This document shows positions 9,707 to 16,598 of a stretch of 36,255 nt of DNA, piece after piece. The stretch's first letter is position 1. Each line of letters starts with the position of its first letter. The position numbers were made by a program, and so were the translations under genes. This DNA comes from Magnetococcales bacterium (lineage in GTDB: Bacteria > Pseudomonadota > Magnetococcia > Magnetococcales > JADFWT01). Location of the stretch: positions 1 to 36,255 of the forward strand of contig JADFWT010000018.1 in NCBI GenBank assembly GCA_015233785.1, written 5' to 3'. The notes beneath the pieces are model-generated. The model saw only the letters and a list, made by a program, of their open reading frames with translations. It ran no database searches and had not been told where the DNA came from.

Positions 9707-11111
9707 CCCCCCTGTCAATCTTCTGGCTCAGCTTGCACAAAGCGTGGGTACTGAAAACCTGCTCACCGACCCTACCGAGCTGGAGGCGTATGCCTGGGAT
9801 AATACCGGCATTCGGGCACGCCCCGACGCAGTGGTACTGGCCGCCTGCCAAGACCATGTTATCGCCACCCTTAAGGCGTGCAGCAGGGTGGGCGTTCCAG
9901 TGATTGCCAGAGGGGCCGGCACCGGCAATGTCGGCGGCGCTCTGGCGGCTCATGGCGGGGTGATTCTCTCCACCCAACGCATGAATCGCATCATGGAGAT
10001 CTCTCTGGATGATCGACTGGCCGTGGTGGAGCCGGGCGTGGTGAATGGGGACCTCCAGCATGCCCTGGCCGAAAAGGGGCTCTTCTGGCCACCGGACCCC
10101 TCCTCTTCCCAGAGCTGTAGCATCGGCGGCAACATTGCCATGTGCGCCGCAGGCCCCAACGCCATCCGCTATGGGGTCACCCGCGATTGGGTATTGGGCC
10201 TGACGGCAGTTCTGGCTGATGGCTCAGTGATTCGTACCGGCGGGCGAGTCACCAAAGGGGTGGTGGGATATGACCTCACCCGGCTGCTGGTCGGCTCCGA
10301 AGGGAGCCTGGCGGTGGTGACACAAGCCGTGTTGAAGCTGGCCCCAAAACCCCAGGCCAGGCGCCTTCTAAGCGCGGCGTTTGCCTCGGTGGCCGAAGCG
10401 GCCCAAGCCACCTCCATGCTGATGTCCCAAGGCACCCCCCCATCGGCCATTGAGTTTCTCGACCCCTCGGCACTGGATCTACTACGCCGGGAAGAGGTGG
10501 TGGAACTTCCCGACGCCGCCAGAGCCCTGTTGCTACTGGAGGTGTCGGGAGACCATGACGATGTAGAGCGTCAGGCCGATGCCGTGGTGGCACGCCTGGA
10601 GCCTGTGCAACCAGTAGAGCTGGCACGGGCCAACAACAACAGCGAGGCCAAACGCATCTGGGCCGCCCGCAACGCCCTCTCCCCGGCTCTTAAGCGCCTT
10701 TCACCCAAGCGGGTCAACGAAGATGTGGTGGTGCCGGTATCACGCCTGGCGGCCCTCATCGACGGCTGTGAGGTCATATCCGCTGAACTGGACCTACCCA
10801 TGGTCAACTTCGGCCATGCCGGAAATGGCAATATTCACGTCAATTTTCTGGTAGATCCTTCCGATGACACCTCCATGGAGAAGATTAAACCAGCCCTGGA
10901 CCAACTATTCAGGCTGGTTCTCGATCTAGGCGGCACCCTTTCCGGCGAGCATGGCGTGGGCACCCAGAAACGCCCCTATGTCGGCTGGGAATTGGATGAA
11001 ACGACGCTGGATCTACAACGTCGTCTAAAGCTGCTTTTTGATCCCACAAACACCCTAAATCCTGGTAAAATCTTTCCCGAGCAGGGTGCCGATTTTCTCA
11101 GACCCGGGTGA
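9699..11111 (+). CDS. FAD-binding oxidase, glycolate/D-lactate dehydrogenase GlcD type
   Basis: 'VIARGAGTGNVGGALAAHGGVILS', 'PDPSSSQSCSIGGNIAMCAAGPNAIRYGVTRDWVLGL', 'NFGHAGNGNIHVNFLVD', 'GGTLSGEHGVGTQKRPYV'. ATG overlaps the upstream stop by 8 bp (ATGGCTAA). Confidence 0.94.
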   Translation: MANPPVNLLAQLAQSVGTENLLTDPTELEAYAWDNTGIRARPDAVVLAACQDHVIATLKACSRVGVPVIARGAGTGNVGGALAAHGGVILSTQRMNRIMEISLDDRLAVVEPGVVNGDLQHALAEKGLFWPPDPSSSQSCSIGGNIAMCAAGPNAIRYGVTRDWVLGLTAVLADGSVIRTGGRVTKGVVGYDLTRLLVGSEGSLAVVTQAVLKLAPKPQARRLLSAAFASVAEAAQATSMLMSQGTPPSAIEFLDPSALDLLRREEVVELPDAARALLLLEVSGDHDDVERQADAVVARLEPVQPVELARANNNSEAKRIWAARNALSPALKRLSPKRVNEDVVVPVSRLAALIDGCEVISAELDLPMVNFGHAGNGNIHVNFLVDPSDDTSMEKIKPALDQLFRLVLDLGGTLSGEHGVGTQKRPYVGWELDETTLDLQRRLKLLFDPTNTLNPGKIFPEQGADFLRPG

Positions 11112-11251
11112 GCCTCATGGATTGGCTTGGTTACTTATGCACCACACCTATGAAAAATTTGCGTCCTGACATCAATTAAACTAATATAGTCGGATTTTAA
11201 TTCGTCCATGGTGGCGGATCCTGAAAGAGGTCAACCGCTATACGAAAAACA

Positions 11252-11270
11252 GGTATCCGGGGGGGATACC
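11252..11270. promoter_or_regulatory. Small inverted repeat in the dksA upstream region
   Basis: GGTATCC-GGGGG-GGATACC (7 bp perfect arms, 5-nt loop), 54 bp before the dksA ATG. Function unknown. Confidence 0.4.
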
Positions 11271-11324
11271 AACCATTGTTGCAGGCATATGGTTGCCAAA
11301 CGCAGCCAGCAGGGAGAATAGGCC

Positions 11325-11777
11325 ATGAGCAGCGATCTTAAGGGCATTGAGATTCCAGATAATTACAAGCCGTCTGATGAAGAGGAGTATATGAATCCTC
11401 CTCAGCGGATCTTTTTTCGCAATCTTCTGAATGAGTGGAAGCTTCAGCTCCTGGAGGATGCGGAGCGAACCGTCTCCGGCATGATTGAGGAGAAAGCGGT
11501 GTTTGCCGACCCAGCCGACCGCGCCACGCTGGAGACCGACCGCAATTTTGAACTCCGCACCCGTGACCGGGGCCGTAAGCTGATAAGCAAGATTGACAAA
11601 ACCATCCACGCCATCAACGAAGATGAGTACGGCTTCTGCGAGGATTGTGGCGTTGAGATTGGCTTGAAGCGCTTGCAGGCTCGGCCGGTCACCGACCTCT
11701 GTATCGACTGCAAAACCAAGTCGGAACAGAAAGAGCGGGTCCATCGGGACGATCAGCCGGCCCCCGCTCAGAAATAG
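11325..11777 (+). CDS. dksA: DksA-type RNA polymerase-binding zinc-finger protein
   Basis: Canonical C-x2-C-x17-C-x2-C: 'CEDCGVEIGLKRLQARPVTDLCIDC'; AGGGAG RBS upstream. Confidence 0.94.
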   Translation: MSSDLKGIEIPDNYKPSDEEEYMNPPQRIFFRNLLNEWKLQLLEDAERTVSGMIEEKAVFADPADRATLETDRNFELRTRDRGRKLISKIDKTIHAINEDEYGFCEDCGVEIGLKRLQARPVTDLCIDCKTKSEQKERVHRDDQPAPAQK

Positions 11778-13034
11778 TTATCCGCGTTGCAGGCACGCCT
11801 CCGCAAAAGCGCGAGCGGCGTGCCTCCAGCCAAATTTCCGCTCTACCAGCGTCCGGGCCTCCCGAGATAGCGCCAAGGTCCGGTTGCGATCTTCAAACAG
11901 AATCGATATGCGCTGGGAAAATGCTTCTGGATCATTCCCTTGCAGATAGTGCTTCCCCGGTTTTAGTGCCAGCCCCTCGGCTCCTACCTGGGTGGAGACC
12001 ACCGGCAAGCCCATGGCCATCGCTTCATAGATTTTAATGCGGGTACCGCCGCCGACCCTCAACGGCACGATAAACAGTGCGCCCACCCGACTCTCCAAGG
12101 CCGGATCCTCCACCCAGCCGGTGAAGGTCACCGATGAATCGGCAGCATAGCGTTGCCTGAACCCCTCTGGGGGATAACGCCCGATGACACGCAGTTGCGC
12201 TTCGGGCGTGCGCTGTTTGACCAGAGGCCAGATCTCCTCTAGAAACCATCCCACCCCCTCAATGTTTTGATGGGCATCCATGGAGCCGACAAACACCGCC
12301 ACCGGTTCGCTCCCGGGTGGCTGGTAGGCGATTTGATCGGTATCGACCCCTGTGGGAATCACCCGAATCGTGCGCTCCGGTGCCAGCCGCTGGAAAAAGG
12401 CTGCATCCCGCTCTGAAACCGCCAAAATGGTCTCAAAACACCCCAACACACTATCCTCAAAACGCTGCATCTTCCGGTACTGATTGCGCCACAACATCTC
12501 CGAAAACCGCCCACGAGCCACCTCCGCACGCCGTTTAAAGATCTCCTGTTCCACGTTATGGGTAAACAGCAGCGCCGGGACCCCTTTGGGAGGCGGATCA
12601 TAATTTATCGCCATGTGGGTGAAGTCATAGACCACCGCCTGCCAACGGCCCTCTTGCATTAGTCGGCGCAAGCACTGTTTCAGATGAGAGGCACGATCAC
12701 TGGCCACTGAGACCGGCCAGGCACTCAAGAGCGACATGGCCCGCCCCAAAGCGCGCATGGTGGAATGCTGCCATCGGGTGCGATAAGGGATCAGACGGCT
12801 ACAGATGGTACTCAGATCGCCTGCATGTTCCTGCTGCTGCTGTAATGTGGCGGGTGAAAGAAGGGTGATATCCAACCAGCGTCCGTGGGCATGACGCAAC
12901 ACCTGAGCGGTACGAATCTGGCCACCGGTATCGGTGGGAAAAAGAAAACGCGGCGATATGAACAGTACGCGGGGCAATGCACCATCACCCTGCCCACGAC
13001 AACTCTCTTGCATCATGACACCCATGGCACACAC
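11778..13034 (-). CDS. GT4-family glycosyltransferase
   Basis: 'RVLFISPRFLFPTDTGGQIRTAQVLRHA', 'VIPTGVDTDQIAYQP', 'VAVFVGSMDAHQNIEGVGWFLEEIWPLVK', 'VPLRVGGGTRIKIYEAMAMGLPVVSTQVGAEGL'. Its stop abuts the dksA stop. Confidence 0.9.
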   Translation of the reverse strand: MCAMGVMMQESCRGQGDGALPRVLFISPRFLFPTDTGGQIRTAQVLRHAHGRWLDITLLSPATLQQQQEHAGDLSTICSRLIPYRTRWQHSTMRALGRAMSLLSAWPVSVASDRASHLKQCLRRLMQEGRWQAVVYDFTHMAINYDPPPKGVPALLFTHNVEQEIFKRRAEVARGRFSEMLWRNQYRKMQRFEDSVLGCFETILAVSERDAAFFQRLAPERTIRVIPTGVDTDQIAYQPPGSEPVAVFVGSMDAHQNIEGVGWFLEEIWPLVKQRTPEAQLRVIGRYPPEGFRQRYAADSSVTFTGWVEDPALESRVGALFIVPLRVGGGTRIKIYEAMAMGLPVVSTQVGAEGLALKPGKHYLQGNDPEAFSQRISILFEDRNRTLALSREARTLVERKFGWRHAARAFAEACLQRG

Positions 13035-13048
13035 ATTATATACCGCTG

Positions 13049-13490
13049 TTAAGACAGATGATGATTACCACGCTCGGTCCAATGCATCACGTAGAGCGAA
13101 GCCACTCCCATACAGGCAAAGCCGCCAATCAACGGCATGACGGTTCCATCGTAAGCCTGCCCGATCAGAGTTCCTATCATCATGGAGATGAAGCTGGAAG
13201 CCGCACCAACCACAGCCAAGACCCCAAAATAGAACGGAAATTGCGCGCCAAGAGCATAGTACTCCTGAAATATCTGCTGGGCGGACGTGAGGTAACCAAC
13301 AAAGGCCCCAAAGGAGAATCCCGCCGCCATGGTGTAACCAGTGGTGTGACGATGAGCGCACGCCTCCCGAACACCTGCCATGACCTTCCGAAATGAAAAA
13401 GGCAATCGATAACGCGATCAGAGAGGTAAGCAGCGCCATTAATGAGATAAATTCACCCAGAGGTAACCTCTCATGGTCCTTCTTATGGCC
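13049..13490 (-). pseudogene. Remnant of a Bcr/CflA-type MFS drug-efflux transporter
   Basis: Minus-strand frames hold an N-terminal TM1 piece ('ERLPLGEFISLMALLTSLIALSI') joined with a frameshift to a mid-protein piece ('PFSFRKVMAGVREACAHRHTTGYTMAAGFSFGAFVGYLTSAQQIFQEYYALGAQFPFYFGVLAVVGAASSF'), which runs directly into a C-terminal piece ('GTLIGQAYDGTVMPLIGGFACMGVASLYVMHWTERG'). About 140 aa of a family of about 400 aa. Confidence 0.75.
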
Positions 13491-13589
13491 TGGATGCGTA
13501 TCGCACGAAGAGAGACTGGGCGTATGGTTTATCATGTACAATAGGATGAGACGCCGTGGAAGGGAAAGCAACGCCCCGTTCCATCTAGC

Positions 13590-13612
13590 GTGGAACAATT
13601 CTGTTGTTCCAC
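13590..13612. promoter_or_regulatory. Hairpin upstream of msrA
   Basis: GTGGAACAA-TTCTG-TTGTTCCAC: 9 bp perfect stem, 5-nt loop, no T-tract on either side. Confidence 0.5.
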
Positions 13613-13692
13613 AGTCCAATTGGGAGGAGCTCCTATCAGAACAGCTTTCTTCGATGATGCCCTTTTCGACACAACAACCATGCGAGAACAGA

Positions 13693-14325
13693 ATGACATC
13701 TCGATACAGAATCATACTTTTCGCCTGCCTCTGTCTCTGGACGCTCCCCGCTCAGAGTGCAGACCATAAGCAGGAAGCCGCCACCTTTGCCGGGGGCTGC
13801 TTCTGGTGTGTGGAGCACCTTTTTGATGAAATTCCAGGCGTCCTCTCCACCACCTCCGGCTATATCGACGGCCAGAAGAATAACCCCACCTATAAACAGG
13901 TCTCTTCCGGCGTTACCGGCCATACCGAGGCGGTTCGGGTGGTGTTTGATCCCACCAAAGTGAGCTATGGCGAACTACTCAGCCACTTCTGGGTCAATAT
14001 CGACCCCACAGTCAACCATCGACAATTTTGTGACCGCGGCTCCCAGTACCGACCCGGCCTCTACTACGAAACCAAGGCCCAGGGAGAGACGGCACGCGCC
14101 TCCAAACGCATTGTGGCACAAACCAAGCCTTTCCCCCAGCCGCTACTCACAGAAATCAAACAGGCCGGCACCTTCTATCCCGCCGAGGAGTATCACCAGG
14201 ATTACCACCACAAAAACCCAATCCGCTACACCTTCTACCGACGGGGCTGTGGGCGCGATAACCGACTGAAAGAGCTATGGAATGGCTATGATGCGACCCA
14301 AATCAAGAAAGGATTGACACCATGA
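13693..14325 (+). CDS. msrA: Peptide methionine sulfoxide reductase MsrA with N-terminal signal peptide
   Basis: 'TFAGGCFWCVEHLFDEIPGVLSTTSGYIDGQKNNPTYKQVSSGVTGHTEAVRVVFDP'; N-terminus 'MTSRYRIILFACLCLWTLPAQSA' looks like a Sec signal peptide. Confidence 0.95.
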   Translation: MTSRYRIILFACLCLWTLPAQSADHKQEAATFAGGCFWCVEHLFDEIPGVLSTTSGYIDGQKNNPTYKQVSSGVTGHTEAVRVVFDPTKVSYGELLSHFWVNIDPTVNHRQFCDRGSQYRPGLYYETKAQGETARASKRIVAQTKPFPQPLLTEIKQAGTFYPAEEYHQDYHHKNPIRYTFYRRGCGRDNRLKELWNGYDATQIKKGLTP

Positions 14326-14819
14326 ATCGACGCACATTCCTACTCGGAGCCCTGGCTCTGGGGGGATTATCAAGTCTGGTCTCACGGCTTCAGGCAGCGG
14401 AAAATCTGCCCAGTGATGTGATTAAGAAGATTGTCAAATCGGATGCCGAGTGGAAAGCGCTACTACCACTTGATCGCTATAAAATCCTACGTAAAGAGGC
14501 CACTGAACCACGTTTCTCCAGCCCACTCAACCATGAAAAAAGGGCGGGCACCTTCGCTTGTGCCGGCTGCGACCTGGGGCTCTTCTCATCCAAGACCAAG
14601 TACGACAGCGGTACCGGATGGCCCAGCTTCTATCGCGCCTTGCCAGGACGTGTTGGAACCAAGGTGGATACCTTTCTCTGGCGACCTCGCACCGAATACC
14701 ACTGCATCCGCTGCGGGGGGCATCAGGGGCATATCTTTGACGATGGACCGCCCCCTACCGGGAAACGGTACTGTAATAATGGGTTGGCGCTTCGGTTTCA
14801 TGCTGGGGTGGCCCCTTAG
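14322..14819 (+). CDS. msrB: Peptide methionine sulfoxide reductase MsrB with Tat-like signal
   Basis: 'RAGTFACAGCDLGLFSSKTKYDSGTGWPSFY', 'EYHCIRCGGHQGHIFDDGPPPTGKRYCNNGLALRF'; N-terminus 'MNRRTFLLGALALGGLSSLVSRLQA'. 4 bp overlap with msrA. Confidence 0.95.
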   Translation: MNRRTFLLGALALGGLSSLVSRLQAAENLPSDVIKKIVKSDAEWKALLPLDRYKILRKEATEPRFSSPLNHEKRAGTFACAGCDLGLFSSKTKYDSGTGWPSFYRALPGRVGTKVDTFLWRPRTEYHCIRCGGHQGHIFDDGPPPTGKRYCNNGLALRFHAGVAP

Positions 14820-14840
14820 AGGGATTCCTTTTTGGCTGCT

Positions 14841-14962
14841 TGGCTGGCCTTCGGCTGCGCCTGCTTTTCTTCTGGCTGGCCTTCGGCTGCGCCTGTTTTT
14901 CTTCTGGCTGGCCTTCGGCTGCGCCTGTTTTTCTTCTGGCTGGCCTTCGGCTGCGCCTTTTT
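14841..14962 (+). repeat. 32-bp tandem repeat, about 3.8 copies (tail of repeat element copy A)
   Basis: Units start at 14841, 14873, 14905 and 14937 (partial): TGGCTGGCCTTCGGCTGCGCCTG(C/T)TTTTCTTC, exact 32-bp period. Confidence 0.95.
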
Positions 14963-15038
14963 CTGGGGCTCTGCCCCAGACCCCTGCCAGGGCTCTGCCC
15001 TGGACCCGCCAGAAGGCCTGAGGCCCTCTGGACTCCCC
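14963..15038 (+). repeat. Three-hairpin core of repeat element, copy A
   Basis: H1 CTGGGGC-TCT-GCCCCAG 14963-14979; H2 CCAGGGC-TCT-GCCCTGG 14987-15003; H3 CCAGAAGGCC-TGA-GGCCCTCTGG 15009-15031; ends ACTCCCC. A near-identical inverted copy lies at 16393-16467. Confidence 0.93.
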
Positions 15039-15046
15039 AAAAATGT

Positions 15047-16366
15047 TTATTCCCAACACAATCCCTGATACTCAATATTGGATTTCTGAGCCAAATCAGC
15101 ATAACCGGCCAGATCCAATAACTTCACCGGACCCGGCATGGCAAACAACTGTTGTCGCATGGCCGCATCCGCATGCGCCATAACCACCAACTCCGCCCCC
15201 AGCAACGCTTTGGCCGGATCGTCCGTTAAACGTTCCGACAGATCCGGCATCTTCTTCTTCAAAAAGGCCAAATTAGCCCCCACCAACTGCTCCATGCGTA
15301 CCCTGGGATCATAGATGGAGAGCTCAACTCCCGCCTCTACCAAACGATTGGCCAGCGGTATGGAGGGACTTTCGCGCAGATCGTCGGTACCCGGTTTAAA
15401 GGAAAGCCCCGAAAGTGCCACCCGCTTGGCCCCACTGGCCAAGACAGCTTCAATCGCCCGCTCCATGTGGGCCTGATTACTGGCCAGAATTCCATTAATA
15501 AGCGGCACATCTACCCCACCCTTGTCTGCCACGGCACTCAATGCACGCAGATCCTTGGGCAGACAGGAGCCGCCAAAGGCAAACCCAGGACGCAAATAAG
15601 CCGTGGAAATATTAAGCTTATCATCTTGAAGAAACAGCTCCACCGCCTGCCTGGGATCGGCACCGGCTTTATGCAACACTGCAGCGGTCTCGTTGGCAAA
15701 AGCGATCTTCAATGCATGAAAGGCGTTACACATATACTTCACCGACTCAGCAGTGGCGATGGATGTGTGGTGCGTCGGACCATTCACCCCAAGATAGAGC
15801 CTGGCGACCTGCTGAAAAGTCTCGGTCCGATCTGCACCAATCAGCGTAAAGGGAGGATTGAAAAAATCATCGACACTGGAGCCTTCTCGAAGAAACTCTG
15901 GATTGTTACAGAGATCCACCCCATTTTCCGGCGTACGCCCGGAACTTTCCGCCAGTAGCGGCTTGATAATATTATTCAGCGTACCAGGCAGCATGGTGCT
16001 TCGGTAGACCAGGATATGCGGCTTGGTAGAGCCCTGAAGTGCTTCACCTATTTGCCGTGTCACAGACTCCAGATAGCGCACCATAAGCGACCCATCCGGT
16101 TCGGATGGTGTTCCTACGGCAATCAGACTAAGTTCGGTTTCGGCGATGGCCCGCTTGTGATCTTGCGTCGCTTTCAGCTTGCCGGAATCTACTGCGATAC
16201 GCAGCATCTCCGGCAGTTTGGTTTCTGAGACCGGCGATTCACCTCGATTGATCTGATCGACCTTTTTAGCAACCGGATCCACGCCAATGACTTGATGACC
16301 TGCATCCGCCAGACAAGCGGCTGAGACACAGCCCACATAACCCATACCAAACACACTGATTTTCAT
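15047..16366 (-). CDS. algD: Nucleotide-sugar dehydrogenase, most like GDP-mannose 6-dehydrogenase (AlgD); UDP-glucose 6-dehydrogenase is the alternative
   Basis: 'MKISVFGMGYVGCVSAACLADAGHQVIGVD', 'YRSTMLPGTLNNIIKPLL', 'NPEFLREGSSVDDFFNPPFTLIG', 'DDKLNISTAYLRPGFAFGGSCLPKDLRALS', 'LSGLSFKPGTDDLRESPSIPLANRL', C-terminus '...YQGLCWE' resembling AlgD '...EGICW'. Confidence 0.8.
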   Translation of the reverse strand: MKISVFGMGYVGCVSAACLADAGHQVIGVDPVAKKVDQINRGESPVSETKLPEMLRIAVDSGKLKATQDHKRAIAETELSLIAVGTPSEPDGSLMVRYLESVTRQIGEALQGSTKPHILVYRSTMLPGTLNNIIKPLLAESSGRTPENGVDLCNNPEFLREGSSVDDFFNPPFTLIGADRTETFQQVARLYLGVNGPTHHTSIATAESVKYMCNAFHALKIAFANETAAVLHKAGADPRQAVELFLQDDKLNISTAYLRPGFAFGGSCLPKDLRALSAVADKGGVDVPLINGILASNQAHMERAIEAVLASGAKRVALSGLSFKPGTDDLRESPSIPLANRLVEAGVELSIYDPRVRMEQLVGANLAFLKKKMPDLSERLTDDPAKALLGAELVVMAHADAAMRQQLFAMPGPVKLLDLAGYADLAQKSNIEYQGLCWE

Positions 16367-16392
16367 AAAAACCAGATCCTTTATTTTTTATT

Positions 16393-16467
16393 GGGGAGTC
16401 CAGAGGGCCTCAGGCCTTCTGGCGGGTGCAGGGCAGAGCCCTGCCGGAGTCTGGGGCAGAGCCCCAG
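16393..16467 (-). repeat. Three-hairpin core of repeat element, copy B (inverted relative to copy A)
   Basis: Plus strand: GGGGAGT + CCAGAGGGCC-TCA-GGCCTTCTGG (16400-16422), GCAGGGC-AGA-GCCCTGC (16428-16444), CTGGGGC-AGA-GCCCCAG (16451-16467); reverse complement of copy A with few substitutions. Confidence 0.93.
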
Positions 16468-16493
16468 TAAAAAGGCGAAGCCGAAGGCGAGCC

Positions 16494-16525
16494 AGACAAA
16501 GAGACAAAGAGACAAAGAGACAAAG
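16494..16525 (-). repeat. 8-bp tandem repeat, exactly 4 copies (tail of repeat element copy B)
   Basis: AGACAAAG x4, perfect, at the end of copy B equivalent to the 32-bp array of copy A. Confidence 0.95.
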
Positions 16526-16538
16526 CTATATGCAGGCC

Positions 16539-16576
16539 AAAAAAACGGAGCCCCATAAAAGAGGCCCCGCTTTTTT
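16539..16576 (-). terminator. Rho-independent terminator after ahcY (possibly bidirectional)
   Basis: Minus strand: GCGGGGCC-TCTTTTATGG-GGCTCCG-TTTTTTT; a T6 run follows on the plus strand. Lies 22 bp past the ahcY stop. Confidence 0.8.
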
Positions 16577-16598
16577 CCAACAACCAAACAGCAAGGCT

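Noticed and set aside
13065-13715. 216-aa minus-strand ORF as an independent gene
   Set aside because: Only its TM1-like stretch is meaningful; the remainder is the wrong frame of the MFS remnant, explained by the pseudogene call.
14841-14962. 32-bp repeats as a CRISPR array
   Set aside because: Units are directly contiguous with no unique spacers, and no cas genes are in the window.
14963-15031. The three repeat hairpins as ordinary Rho-independent terminators for msrAB and the algD-like gene
   Set aside because: Stems are GC-rich but not followed by T-tracts on either strand, and an equivalent copy lies upstream of a start codon, not downstream of a gene end.
14431-15121. Overlapping ORFs through the 32-bp repeat (e.g. 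14586-15059 -, 14755-15102 -, 14816-15040 -, 14832-15068 +, 14840-15121 +) giving Lys/Gln/Ala-rich or Leu/Phe-rich repetitive peptides
   Set aside because: A 32-bp period lacking stop codons keeps several frames open on both strands; no RBS or conserved domain. Treated as a repeat by-product, not genes.
16381-16587. 68-aa minus-strand ORF 'MVVGKKRGLFYGAPFFWPAYSFVSLSLCLFVWLAFGFAFLLG...'
   Set aside because: It runs through the ahcY terminator and repeat element copy B; an artefact of repeat composition.
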